Shown: positions 18,071-26,156 of the stretch, piece by piece
Layout: each line of letters starts with the position of its first letter
Position numbering within the stretch: the first letter of the stretch is position 1
Assembly: GCA_964459805.1 (NCBI GenBank)
Contig: CAYWOD010000002.1
Coordinates: 1 to 56,316 of the forward strand
Source of the DNA: DAOVRL01 sp964459805
GTDB taxonomy: Bacteria > Planctomycetota > Phycisphaerae > Sedimentisphaerales > Anaerobacaceae
Length of the DNA stretch: 56,316 nucleotides
Reading direction: 5' to 3'
Program-made: the position numbers and the translations under genes
The notes under the pieces: model-generated
What the model was told of the DNA's origin: nothing
Databases searched by the model: none
Seen by the model: the letters and a program-made list of their open reading frames with translations, nothing else

Positions 18071-18108
18071 TAAAATGAGTAAATATGGGTAAAATGAGTA
18101 AATATGGG
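18071..18108. repeat. perfect 19-bp tandem repeat upstream of a promoter
   Basis: The 19-mer TAAAATGAGTAAATATGGG occurs twice without a gap (18071-18089 and 18090-18108). It ends 10 nt before the -35 box of the PEP-CTERM gene promoter, so it could be a pair of binding sites for a regulator, or a simple slippage product. Confidence 0.8.
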
Positions 18109-18118
18109 AATTTTCTCC

Positions 18119-18147
18119 TTGACTAATATAGGGCATAAGGCTATCAT
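18119..18147 (+). promoter_or_regulatory. promoter of the PEP-CTERM gene
   Basis: TTGACT (18119-18124) and TATCAT (18142-18147) are spaced 17 nt apart, about 108 nt upstream of the ATG at 18255. Confidence 0.5.
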
Positions 18148-18254
18148 CCAGTTATTTGAAATGGTTTGAGGAGGTATGGTGTGATGAATCAAGTATGCCT
18201 CTCCTCATGTGGTGTTTTATTTTTTTATTTTTTCTGTTTGAAGGAGGTTTTGTA

Positions 18255-18953
18255 ATGAGAAATTTGAGAGTTGTAGTAGTGCTTCTTGCGATTGTGGGCT
18301 TATCGTCAGTGGCATCAGCAGGTTTGGTGGTGGATGATTTCGAGTCCTATGCCGCTGGAAGTGCGCTGCACGGCCAGGGAGGTTGGAAAGGCTGGGACAA
18401 CACTCCGGCCGCGGGGGCGCCTGCTTCCAGTGTGCAGGCAAACAGTGGAAGCATTTCAGCCGAAATTAACGGCGATGCCGACCTCGTGCACGAGTTTGGC
18501 TTCGCTGGCGGGAATCTGGAATTATCGGCCATGCAGTACATTCCCGACGGCACCACGGGTGAAAGTTTTTTCCTCTTGCTGAACACGTACAACGACGGTG
18601 GTCCCTACGACTGGTCCGTGCAGTTGAATTTTAACGTGGGGAGCGGAATAGTCACTTCCGATTTCAGTGAGCAGGATCCTAAGGAAACAGCGAGCATAGT
18701 GTATGGCCAGTGGGTCGAACTGAAATTCGTTATCGATCTGGACGGCAACACCATCGACGAGTACTACAATGGCACTCTGCTTTCCACCCACGTGTGGGAC
18801 GACAATGTTAATGGCACACTTGGATGCATTGACCTGTTCGCCAACGGTGCATCACCGATCTATTACGACGATATTACCGTGCCTGAGCCGGCTACACTGT
18901 CGTTGCTCTGCCTTGGTGGATTGGCGCTTATTCGCAAGCGCAAGAGCTCCTAA
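18255..18953 (+). CDS. PEP-CTERM sorted exported protein
   Basis: A 232-residue exported protein. A signal peptide (1-22, ending SASA) precedes a beta-rich domain that opens with VVDDFESYA, the usual start of concanavalin-like lectin/LamG-type domains in planctomycetes. The C-terminus is a PEP-CTERM signal: VPEPATLSLLCLGGLALI followed by RKRKSS, which an exosortase would recognise and cut. A strong GGAGG ribosome binding site lies 7 nt before the ATG at 18255; the longer in-frame reading upstream lacks one. A clear terminator follows at 19045. The target ligand is unknown. Confidence 0.8.
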   Translation: MRNLRVVVVLLAIVGLSSVASAGLVVDDFESYAAGSALHGQGGWKGWDNTPAAGAPASSVQANSGSISAEINGDADLVHEFGFAGGNLELSAMQYIPDGTTGESFFLLLNTYNDGGPYDWSVQLNFNVGSGIVTSDFSEQDPKETASIVYGQWVELKFVIDLDGNTIDEYYNGTLLSTHVWDDNVNGTLGCIDLFANGASPIYYDDITVPEPATLSLLCLGGLALIRKRKSS

Positions 18954-19044
18954 GTAGTGTGATTTGACAGTACTGGTGGGTCGGCAAACGAGTCAGGATA
19001 ACTCTGACGATGGATGTATGACTAAGGTGGTTCTGGTCAAGAAC

Positions 19045-19077
19045 AAAGACCCCATCAACGGGTGGGGTCTTTTTTTG
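19045..19077 (+). terminator. rho-independent terminator
   Basis: A 10-bp stem (19045-19054 with 19063-19072, AAAGACCCCA/TGGGGTCTTT) with an 8-nt loop runs into a T-run to 19076. It ends the PEP-CTERM transcription unit. Confidence 0.9.
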
Positions 19078-19216
19078 TGCTGAGGACACACCAAGCGATT
19101 GTTATGCCCGCACTTATGGTAACCGGAATTGGCACGCTCAGGGCACAAGAAGAAAACGCCAGCGGCCTCTGACAGATGTGGGTGGCAAGCAGGAAAGGAA
19201 TTCTCGGGAGGTACGA

Positions 19217-20800
19217 ATGAAATCAATCATTGCTTTTCTTCTGACGACATTGATGACTACCGCTGTGTTGCCCCGCATGGGATGGGCAGACTCTTTTGAC
19301 CTGCGCGGTGTAAATGGGGTGGACTATGTTACTGCCGTCAAGAACCAGACCAGCGGCACGTGCTGGGCACACGGCACAATGGCGGCCATCGAAGGCAACC
19401 TGTTGATGACCGGTCTCTGGAACACGGCTGGATTTGGCGGACAGCCGAATCTGGCTGAATATCACCTGGACTGGTGGAATGGTTTCAATCAACACAACAA
19501 CGACGACACCAATCCCCCCACAGGTGGCGGGTTGGAAGTGCATATAGGTGGGGACTATCGTGTCGTGCAGGCTTATGTTTCGCGTGGCGATGGTGCCGTC
19601 TATTCGGAACTGGCCAATGATAGTACCGAACGCGACATGAACTGGTTCGACAGTCCTCCTGCCCGAACCGACCCCGACTACGCCGTCTTTTATGTCCGGG
19701 ACATGGAATGGTACACGATCAACCCGGACCTGGCTGGGATCGACACCATCAAAAACGTCATCCGGACTCACGGAGTGCTTGCCACCTGCATGTGCTGGGG
19801 GGGCGGTTTTTATAACTCCTCCATGAGAACGCACTATCAGCCTCCGAATGATTCACAAGAGCCCAACCATTCCATCGCCATCGTCGGCTGGGATGACCAA
19901 AAGCAGACCCAGGCTCGCTTGCCTGGCGCATGGCTTTGCAGGAACAGTTGGGGGAGCGGTTGGGGGGATGAAGGTTATTTCTGGATTTCCTACTATGACA
20001 AGCACTGCTGCCGATATCCTGAAATGGGGGCTGTGTCGTTTCGGAACGTCGAACCTTTGGCATATGACAACATCTACTATCACGACTACCATGGCTGGCG
20101 CGATACGAAAACAGATTGCACTGAGGCCTTTAACGCGTTCATGGCGGATGCTAATGAGATGGTGTCCGCTGTCAGTTTCATCACTGCTGTTGACAATGTA
20201 ACTTACACTGTCAAGGTTTTTGACCGGTTTGAGGATGGTCAGCTTTTCGACGAGTTGGCATCGAAGACCGGATATATCGAACGAACCGGCTTTCATACTA
20301 TCGACTTGTACTCGCCGGCAAAAGTCTCTGCCGGAGATGATTTCTACGTGTACCTGGTTCTGTCGGCCGGCGGTCAGGCCTATGACAGAACGTCGGAGGT
20401 CACGGTTCTCTTGACAGATCCGACTCTGCCTGAACCTGAGTTCTTTGCCGAGGCCGCAGCCGAGTTCTGGACTGCCTATAAGGGCGCATCAGCAGGGGCA
20501 GGAATCGTCGTAGTCTCTTCCGCCCAGGGGGGTCAGAGTTATTACCATGATGGCATCGAGTGGTTGGATTTACATGGTTTTGATGATACCGCGAACTTCT
20601 GCATCAAAGCTTTGGCTGTTGATGAATATGTCGTTGGTGATTTCGATAACAACGGCCAGGTGGGTGCCGCTGATTTGATGCCCTTGGCCGATGCTTGGCT
20701 GAGCCGACCTGGCCAGGATCGATGGGACGAACGGTGCGATCTCTATTCCGACGACGTTATTGATCTGCGGGACTTCGCCCAATTGGCCCAAAACTGGTAG
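19217..20800 (+). CDS. papain-family (C1) cysteine protease with dockerin-like tail
   Basis: A 527-residue exported protease. The signal peptide (1-24) is followed by a C1 peptidase domain: Gln44 and Cys49 in NQTSGTCWAHG, His218 in EPNHSIAIVGW, Asn243 in CRNSWGSGWG. A beta-sandwich follows (about 285-450), of the kind called lectin-like in bacterial C1 proteases. The C-terminal 55 residues carry two EF-hand-like repeats, GDFDNNGQVGAADLMPLADAWL and a second ending DLRDFAQLAQNW, typical of planctomycete dockerin-like modules. The ATG at 19217 follows GGGAGG. It probably acts outside the cell, with the tail for attachment; the partner is not visible. Confidence 0.85.
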   Translation: MKSIIAFLLTTLMTTAVLPRMGWADSFDLRGVNGVDYVTAVKNQTSGTCWAHGTMAAIEGNLLMTGLWNTAGFGGQPNLAEYHLDWWNGFNQHNNDDTNPPTGGGLEVHIGGDYRVVQAYVSRGDGAVYSELANDSTERDMNWFDSPPARTDPDYAVFYVRDMEWYTINPDLAGIDTIKNVIRTHGVLATCMCWGGGFYNSSMRTHYQPPNDSQEPNHSIAIVGWDDQKQTQARLPGAWLCRNSWGSGWGDEGYFWISYYDKHCCRYPEMGAVSFRNVEPLAYDNIYYHDYHGWRDTKTDCTEAFNAFMADANEMVSAVSFITAVDNVTYTVKVFDRFEDGQLFDELASKTGYIERTGFHTIDLYSPAKVSAGDDFYVYLVLSAGGQAYDRTSEVTVLLTDPTLPEPEFFAEAAAEFWTAYKGASAGAGIVVVSSAQGGQSYYHDGIEWLDLHGFDDTANFCIKALAVDEYVVGDFDNNGQVGAADLMPLADAWLSRPGQDRWDERCDLYSDDVIDLRDFAQLAQNW

Positions 20801-20873
20801 AAAAGTGCACCGGGCGGCGCCTCCCGAGAGTGCGTCCTTGTTTACTCGCACTGATCTTAGAGGGCAGGGAGTT

Positions 20874-20905
20874 GGAAGTTCAAAGTGTAAAGTGTAAAGT
20901 TGTGG
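20874..20905. repeat. simple repeat, AAGTGTAA-type
   Basis: AAGTTCAAAGTGTAAAGTGTAAAG is a short heptamer-like array in the spacer between the protease and thiC. It belongs with the related arrays at 22358-22440 and 33377-33430. The remaining spacer (20801-20990) shows no gene. Confidence 0.6.
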
Positions 20906-20990
20906 TATAGCTGCCCGATGGCTCGACGGGCTCTGGTCAAGATAGGCCGTATTCTCGCGATCAATTCGGTCGGACTGAATCGACGACAAA

Positions 20991-22313
20991 TTACACGTTT
21001 GCGGGGTCTTCCGGCTTTATTGCCTCGCGGATTTCCTTGTTTATTCTGACGCTGCACCAGGCCTTGCCGCACATCGAGCAGTAATCAGCCGAGGACGACT
21101 GCTCCGGGCCGATTTCTTCGCAGGCTTCGAGGTGCATTTTTTCGGCGGTTTGCGGGTCGAGCGATTCAGCCAAGTGCTCTTGCCATTGAAGATTCGTTCG
21201 GGCGATGCTCAGTCTTTTATCGCGGTCGGAGGCGCCTTTTAGGCCGCGAGCAATGTCTGCGGCGTGGGCTGCGATCTTCGTGGCGATAACGCCGGCGCGG
21301 ACGTCGTCGGCGTTCGGCAGGCCGAGGTGCTCTCTGGGGGTGACATAGCAGAGAAACGAAGCGCCGTAAAAGGCGGCGGCCGTGCCTCCTATTGCCGAGG
21401 TTATGTGATCGTAGCCGGGCGCAATGTCGGTTACAAGCGGGCCGAGCACGTAGAATGGGGCGCTGTTACAAATCTCCTGCTCGATCTCCATGTTATGCCG
21501 TATCTGGTCGAAGGGCACGTGGCCGGGGCCCTCAACCATCACCTGGCAGCCCTTTTCCTGCGATCTCCGGGTAAGCTCGCCGATGGTCCTTAGTTCTGCG
21601 AGCTGGGCCTGGTCGGTGGCGTCGGCGATTGCTCCGGGGCGAAGGCCGTCGCCGAGGGAAAAGCAGATATCATACTCGGTGAGTATTGCGCATAGATCAT
21701 CGAACATCTCATAGAAGGGATTCTGCCTGTTGTGGTGCAGCATCCATTTGGCTAACAGCGAGCCGCCCCGGCTGACGATGCCTGCGACTCGATTTCCGAG
21801 TAATGGCAAGTGCTCTTTGAGGATTCCGGCGTGGATGGTGAAAAAATCGACACCCTGGGCGGCCTGTTTTTCGACGATATCGAGGATGGTCCTATGGTCG
21901 ATGTCCTCGACGTTTCTGCCCTCTATGACCTGATATATCGGCACCGTCCCGAATGGAACATGGCATTCGGCAATCAAGCGCTCGCGGATTTGGTCGAGAT
22001 TGCCGCCGGTGCTCAAATCCATAATCGCATCGGCGCCGACCGCCAGCGCAACCTGCATCTTTTCGACCTCGGCTTCGACGGACGAGCGAACGCTGCTTGT
22101 CCCGATGTTTGCATTGACCTTCGTGCTAAGAATCCGACCAATACCGGCCGGCTTTAGGTTGGTCTTGAGGTGCAGCTTGTTTGCAGGTATCACAACCCGA
22201 CCGGCCGCAAGCTCTTCGCGAATAGCCTCGGCATCCACGTTCTCGGCCTGAGCAACGAATCCAACTTCGTCGCTAATAGCCCCGGTTCGTGCAATCTGTA
22301 ATTGCGTTGCCAT
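20991..22313 (-). CDS. thiC: phosphomethylpyrimidine synthase ThiC
   Basis: A 440-residue radical-SAM enzyme that converts aminoimidazole ribotide to hydroxymethylpyrimidine phosphate for thiamine synthesis in the cytoplasm. Recognisable ThiC blocks include GADAIMDLSTGGNLD, EGPGHVPFDQI and YDHITSAIGG. The C-terminal Fe-S motif CxxCxxxxC appears in YCSMCGKAWCS. Its length matches the shorter bacterial form that lacks the N-terminal extension of the E. coli enzyme. AAAAGGA lies upstream of the ATG. The gene stands alone behind a TPP riboswitch with its own terminator, so expression should fall when thiamine diphosphate is plentiful. Confidence 0.97.
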   Translation of the reverse strand: MATQLQIARTGAISDEVGFVAQAENVDAEAIREELAAGRVVIPANKLHLKTNLKPAGIGRILSTKVNANIGTSSVRSSVEAEVEKMQVALAVGADAIMDLSTGGNLDQIRERLIAECHVPFGTVPIYQVIEGRNVEDIDHRTILDIVEKQAAQGVDFFTIHAGILKEHLPLLGNRVAGIVSRGGSLLAKWMLHHNRQNPFYEMFDDLCAILTEYDICFSLGDGLRPGAIADATDQAQLAELRTIGELTRRSQEKGCQVMVEGPGHVPFDQIRHNMEIEQEICNSAPFYVLGPLVTDIAPGYDHITSAIGGTAAAFYGASFLCYVTPREHLGLPNADDVRAGVIATKIAAHAADIARGLKGASDRDKRLSIARTNLQWQEHLAESLDPQTAEKMHLEACEEIGPEQSSSADYCSMCGKAWCSVRINKEIREAIKPEDPANV

Positions 22314-22357
22314 TGCTTATTCCTTTTCTATTTCCTGCCACAAAGGCGCCAAGACAG

Positions 22358-22440
22358 TAAGAAGTGTAAAGTGCCTAAAATGCCTAAAATCCAACAAACT
22401 CAATTCTTGCAACTTTAGCTCACTTTAGCTCACTTTCAAC
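22358..22440. repeat. simple repeat array (CTTTAGCTCA unit)
   Basis: GTGTAAAGTGCCTAAAATGCCTAAAAT is followed at 22413-22440 by CTTTAGCTCA twice and CTTTCAAC. The 10-mer is the reverse complement of the unit in the array at 33377-33430, and both arrays have the same CTTTCAAC boundary. It lies within the thiC leader between the terminator and the gene. Confidence 0.75.
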
Positions 22441-22471
22441 TTCGAGTCTTCGTGGCTCATTTCTCGAAAAA

Positions 22472-22540
22472 CAAAAAAATCGCCTCAGTGGGAAGCGATT
22501 CGGTGTTAATTGCGGGTTTCGATGTACGCAATCGCTTCCC
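22472..22540 (-). terminator. thiC riboswitch expression platform
   Basis: Read on the minus strand, AATCGCTTC (22500-22492) pairs with GAGGCGATT (22486-22478) to form a 9-bp stem with one U-G pair, followed by a T-run (22480-22474): an intrinsic terminator. The same segment extended (AATCGCTTCCC, 22500-22490) is perfectly complementary to GGGAAGCGATT just after the aptamer (22540-22530), giving an 11-bp antiterminator. The two pairings exclude each other, which is a transcription-attenuation switch. Confidence 0.85.
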
Positions 22541-22665
22541 TACGCAGGCATAGGCGCTGTCTGCCAGCGGTTATCCTGATCAGGTTCAAAGGGTGTTTTC
22601 TCAGATCCCGCACCAATCGACCTTGGCCCCATGCCCCGATTAGTGCGGGACCACCCCTGCGAACT
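22541..22665 (-). ncRNA. TPP riboswitch aptamer
   Basis: The minus strand carries the thi-box: CGCAGGGGTGG near the 5' end, CTGAGA, ACCCTTTGAACCTGATC, GGATAACCGCTGGC and a 3' CCTGCG that closes P1 with CGCAGG. The variable P3 arm is long (CCCGCACTAATCGGGG and partner). It lies about 230 nt upstream of thiC and binds thiamine diphosphate. Confidence 0.97.
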
Positions 22666-22761
22666 TAGGGTATTATAGCCCGTTACGCCACCGGGTCAAA
22701 TGAATTTACGCTCTGAGATTCCCGCAAGACGGGGCCGGAATCAATGAGCCGATTTGCATGG

Positions 22762-22892
22762 TTGACGTGGCCGATAGTAATGCCTTATACTACTATCACC
22801 GCGAGAAGCCTTGGAAGCGAAAGAACTAAAGGAAGGACAAAAGAATGTGCTCCGGACACCTTGCTATGAAGCCAGATTTAGGCTGTGATTGA
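22762..22892 (+). other. promoter-like site and 15-codon ORF
   Basis: TTGACG (22762-22767) and TATACT (22786-22791) are 18 nt apart. AAAGGAAGG then precedes ATG at 22845, which opens a 15-codon frame ending TGA at 22890-22892. The peptide (MCSGHLAMKPDLGCD) is unknown to me. It may be a gene remnant at the edge of the restriction-modification insertion or a leader peptide; chance is also possible. Confidence 0.25.
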
Positions 22893-22910
22893 TTAGCCAG
22901 AAATCGAATC

Positions 22911-22938
22911 TTGTAGTTCTTTCCGGAAGGGGTATAAT
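22911..22938 (+). promoter_or_regulatory. promoter of the restriction-modification genes
   Basis: TTGTAG (22911-22916) and a perfect TATAAT (22933-22938) are 16 nt apart, about 88 nt before the endonuclease ATG. Confidence 0.5.
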
Positions 22939-23025
22939 CTGGAGCACCAGGCAGAAACAGTCTGTTTTTGGCGTTTCAACAGACTGTAGAATTACTGTTA
23001 CGTATTCAGATGTACTTATAGACAG

Positions 23026-23946
23026 ATGTTCATGAAGAAAGTCATAAGCAAAGCTGCGGTCACTAGACGAACCTACTGGATTGAAGAAATCCGAAAGTTG
23101 AGCGGTGACTTTGGAGACGATTCTGACCGGTTAGAAAAAGAGCTTGCTAACGAAATCCAAAAACAGGGGGCAACATCTCTCATTAATCATTTGCGCCTAT
23201 GTGGAGATATACCAGAATCCTATGGTCGCGACTCAAGCGAAGAAAAATTATATTCAAAATATACGGACGCCTTGCTGGGCGAAGCGTTCAAGGCGGTAGG
23301 ACTAAAGAGTCTCGTTCTGAAGGAACGAGCCGACGCTGCTGATGTAGAAGCATTTGCTGAATCATACAGTTTTGTGGCGGATGCAAAGGCCTTTCGCCTA
23401 AGCAGAACCGCAAAAAACCAAAAGGATTTTAAAGTACAGGCAATGGACGGTTGGAAACGCGGCAAACCTTACGCCATGGTTGTTTGCCCAATTTATCAAT
23501 TGCCAAAAAGATCAAGTCAAATCTACGAACAGGCAAGCACCCGCAATGTCTGTGTTTTTACATACTCGCATCTTGCAATGCTGGTTTCATTTTCTCTGCT
23601 TGATGGAAAATCGAAAACGGAAGAACTCATTCACGAGATATTTAAGACAATTGCTGCTCTAAACCCATCGAAAGACGCATCTTCTTATTGGCTTCCTGTA
23701 AACAAAGCAATGCTTGGATTTTCGAAGAAGATAGAAGAACTATGGAAAGTAGAAAAACAAGCTGCTATAGAGTCAATTGCAGTCGGAAAAGAAGAAGCTC
23801 TCGTATTCCTTGCGAATGAAAGAGAGAAAATCATGCGGATGAGCCATGAAGAAGCTCTACTAGAGCTTGTGCGAGCGCGCAGAATTGAGAGCAAAATTGA
23901 GGTCATCAGGTCTGTTTCGGACAACGGCATTCTTGAAATTAGGTAG
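23026..23946 (+). CDS. HindIII-like type II restriction endonuclease
   Basis: A 306-residue endonuclease that I recognise by the segment VADAKAFRLSRTAKNQKDFKV, nearly the same as in R.HindIII (about 300 residues). It carries the PD-(D/E)xK-type active site: Asp119 and Lys121 in ADAK, with Asp106 and Glu86 as likely further acidic residues. If specificity is kept it cuts AAGCTT. The gene is clearly AT-richer than its neighbours and lies 7 nt before the methyltransferase gene. Starts at 23026 and 23032 are both possible; neither has a strong ribosome binding site, which may keep nuclease expression low. Confidence 0.85.
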   Translation: MFMKKVISKAAVTRRTYWIEEIRKLSGDFGDDSDRLEKELANEIQKQGATSLINHLRLCGDIPESYGRDSSEEKLYSKYTDALLGEAFKAVGLKSLVLKERADAADVEAFAESYSFVADAKAFRLSRTAKNQKDFKVQAMDGWKRGKPYAMVVCPIYQLPKRSSQIYEQASTRNVCVFTYSHLAMLVSFSLLDGKSKTEELIHEIFKTIAALNPSKDASSYWLPVNKAMLGFSKKIEELWKVEKQAAIESIAVGKEEALVFLANEREKIMRMSHEEALLELVRARRIESKIEVIRSVSDNGILEIR

Positions 23947-23953
23947 GAACAAA

Positions 23954-24823
23954 ATGGCGATCAGTCAATTCATAAATAAAATATCCCAAGGGGATTGCCT
24001 CGAAGTTATGAGGGACTTTGAGAGTGAGTCCGTAGATATGGTCCTTACATCTCCGCCTTACGATAACTTGCGGAACTACAAGGGATATATATTTCCATTT
24101 GAAGCTATAGCGAGCGAGCTTTTCCGTATAGTTAAGAAAGGTGGCGTGGTTGTTTGGGTAGTTGGAGACGCCACCATTAAAGGTAGCGAAACAGGTACCA
24201 GCTTTAAACAAGCGCTGTTCTTCAAAGAAATTGGTTTTAATCTCCATGACACCATGATTTTTAGGAAAAGGAATCCAATACCACAAATCTACAGGCTTAG
24301 ATACAATAATGTGTTTGAATATATGTTCGTATTCAGCAAGGAGCAAGTGGCAACACACAACCCGTTAATGGTGGATTGTTTACATGCTGGCCTCAAACTC
24401 AATGGCACGACTTACAAGAATTATTCAAAACATGAGCAGAAAAGAGCCAAAATGGCTAAGCCAGTGAAAAAACAAAAGATCAAAGGCAATATTTGGGAGT
24501 ATGTAGTTGGTAAGAATCTGGAGGACCAAGAAGCGAAAGGACACCCTGCACCATTTCCTTGTGAACTTGCTAGAGATCATATCTACTCGTGGTCAAATCC
24601 GGGCGACTTAATACTAGACCCGATGTGTGGGAGTGGAACGACATGCAAAGTGGCATATGAGCTTCGAAGAAAGTTCATAGGCATTGATATTAGTCAAGAA
24701 TATTGCAGAATTGCGAAAAATCGTATCAGTAACGCTCAATCGCAGTTGTCATTTGAACCAGCTAACAAATCGGTGCAGCGGAAGTTGGCTAATTCCCATC
24801 CATCCTTCGCATTCGGGGGATAG
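23954..24823 (+). CDS. DNA methyltransferase, HindIII-type partner
   Basis: A 289-residue adenine-N6/cytosine-N4 methyltransferase of the beta class. Motif IV (TSPPYD, 32-37) comes first and the AdoMet-binding motif I (DPMCGSGTT, 222-230) near the end, followed by GIDISQEYCRIAKNR. The order and length fit M.HindIII-like enzymes that protect AAGCTT by methylating adenine. The ATG at 23954 follows AGGTAGG; an upstream in-frame start would overlap the nuclease gene and is less likely. Several AAGCTT sites occur in this window (for example 5879, 7159, 15091, 20607, 28474, 29985), so the host needs this activity if the nuclease works. Confidence 0.87.
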   Translation: MAISQFINKISQGDCLEVMRDFESESVDMVLTSPPYDNLRNYKGYIFPFEAIASELFRIVKKGGVVVWVVGDATIKGSETGTSFKQALFFKEIGFNLHDTMIFRKRNPIPQIYRLRYNNVFEYMFVFSKEQVATHNPLMVDCLHAGLKLNGTTYKNYSKHEQKRAKMAKPVKKQKIKGNIWEYVVGKNLEDQEAKGHPAPFPCELARDHIYSWSNPGDLILDPMCGSGTTCKVAYELRRKFIGIDISQEYCRIAKNRISNAQSQLSFEPANKSVQRKLANSHPSFAFGG

Positions 24824-24911
24824 TTGAGAAACTGTGAAAACCAGATCCTCGGAGACGGTGTCTTATAGTCGTTTCTACGTACTCGGCGCAGTGGCGGCAG
24901 GGAATCCGTGG

Positions 24912-26081
24912 TTACTTCTGCAGAAAGACGCGGACGCCTTTTTTGTTTGATGTGACGATGTCGAGCTTTCCGTCGGCGTTCATATCGACGACTTCGAACT
25001 GTGTTCCTATGCCGGAGTTGTCGTCGATTACGTGCAGGACGAACTCGACTCCTTCGACTGCGCTCAGGACAGGCTTGGCCTTTTCGGGGCGGCGGAGCTC
25101 GAACCAATAGAGCATAGCCGGTTCATGCCCGCCGGGGTCATTGCCCTGGTGAGCGAAATAGCGTTTTCCGGTTACGAGGTCCTTGATGCCATCGGAATTG
25201 ATGTCGGCGAGGATTATGGCGTGAGCCTGGGAGTACTTGTCAAAGATCACGTGCTGTTTGAATTCGGAGCCGTCCTGCTCGAACCACCATATACCGTATC
25301 TGTGGGCGGAGCTGGTAATTACGTCGCTGTCGCCGTCGTTATCGACGTCATAGACGAGTATATTTGCGCAGTCGGGGCCGAGGTTGGCCGGGTGGAATTT
25401 CCAGTTCTTTTTAGTGCGATCTTTGGGGGCCTGCCACCATCCTTCCTTGACGAGGACGTCGCAGCGGCCGTCGCCGTTGACATCGCCTGCGCCGAGGCCG
25501 TGGCTGTACTTTTTTGTGCCGGGTGCGTCGGGGCCGGCGGCGATTGCGTGCATGTCCCAGAGGCCGTCGAGGTCCTTCGGTATGCCGAACCAGGCCATAA
25601 TTCCTTCCGGACGGACGGCGAAGATGGGGACGGGTCGGCCGTTGCCGAGCAGGTCCACGAAGATCGGCGTCTCGTTGCAGGCGCTTTTGGCGATCATCCT
25701 CTGTTTCCAGTGTCCGGGCTTGTTCCTCGGGTTCTCATACCACCAGCAGGGGTCGCCGGGGTACCCGATGATGATGGAATCGACCCATCCGTCGCCGTTC
25801 ACGTCCTGGGCGAAGTTGGTAAAGCAGTTGCTGTAGCCCTTTGTACCGTCATAAGTGCCGACGGGACGTAATTCGTGCATCTTCCAGTCGGGTGCGGCGT
25901 ACCAGAGGTCGCCTGAAAGGATGTCGAGTTTGCCGTCGTGATTGATATCGGCGGTGGCGACGCCCTCTGCGCGGAAAGTTTTGTCGATGACGATTTTTTT
26001 GAAGCTGACCGGCGCGGCTGCTCCGGATACGGCAAACGATAAGACAATTATTGTCAGCAGAAATGTCGATTTCGTCTTCAT
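24912..26081 (-). CDS. exported FG-GAP/VCBS-repeat protein
   Basis: A 389-residue exported protein. The signal peptide (1-23, ending GAAA) is followed by repeated FG-GAP/VCBS-type units with calcium-binding cores such as DINHDGKLDILSGD, DVNGDGWVDSIIIG, DVNGDGRCDVLVKEGW, DVDNDGDSDVITS, DINSDGIKDLVTG and DMNADGKLDIVTS. These fold as a seven-bladed propeller in related proteins. GGGAGGTC precedes the ATG at 26081. Just before the last unit is an 8-residue insert, PVLSAVEG, encoded by a dispersed repeat (25051-25075). The function is unknown; extracellular binding is likely. Confidence 0.82.
   Translation of the reverse strand: MKTKSTFLLTIIVLSFAVSGAAAPVSFKKIVIDKTFRAEGVATADINHDGKLDILSGDLWYAAPDWKMHELRPVGTYDGTKGYSNCFTNFAQDVNGDGWVDSIIIGYPGDPCWWYENPRNKPGHWKQRMIAKSACNETPIFVDLLGNGRPVPIFAVRPEGIMAWFGIPKDLDGLWDMHAIAAGPDAPGTKKYSHGLGAGDVNGDGRCDVLVKEGWWQAPKDRTKKNWKFHPANLGPDCANILVYDVDNDGDSDVITSSAHRYGIWWFEQDGSEFKQHVIFDKYSQAHAIILADINSDGIKDLVTGKRYFAHQGNDPGGHEPAMLYWFELRRPEKAKPVLSAVEGVEFVLHVIDDNSGIGTQFEVVDMNADGKLDIVTSNKKGVRVFLQK
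25051..25075. repeat. dispersed repeat inserted in frame in a coding gene
   Basis: CCTTCGACTGCGCTCAGGAC followed by AGGC matches a short repeat that I know from many bacterial draft genomes, where its translations read LSAVEG or FDCAQDR. Here it adds PVLSAVEG to the FG-GAP protein without breaking the frame. A diverged related copy lies near 53843-53864. Confidence 0.75.
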
Positions 26082-26156
26082 AATGACCTCCCATTCAAAT
26101 TCGTGGTTCAAAACTACTTTATTATAGCGTACTGTAGTCGGCGGGCAAAGGGATAA

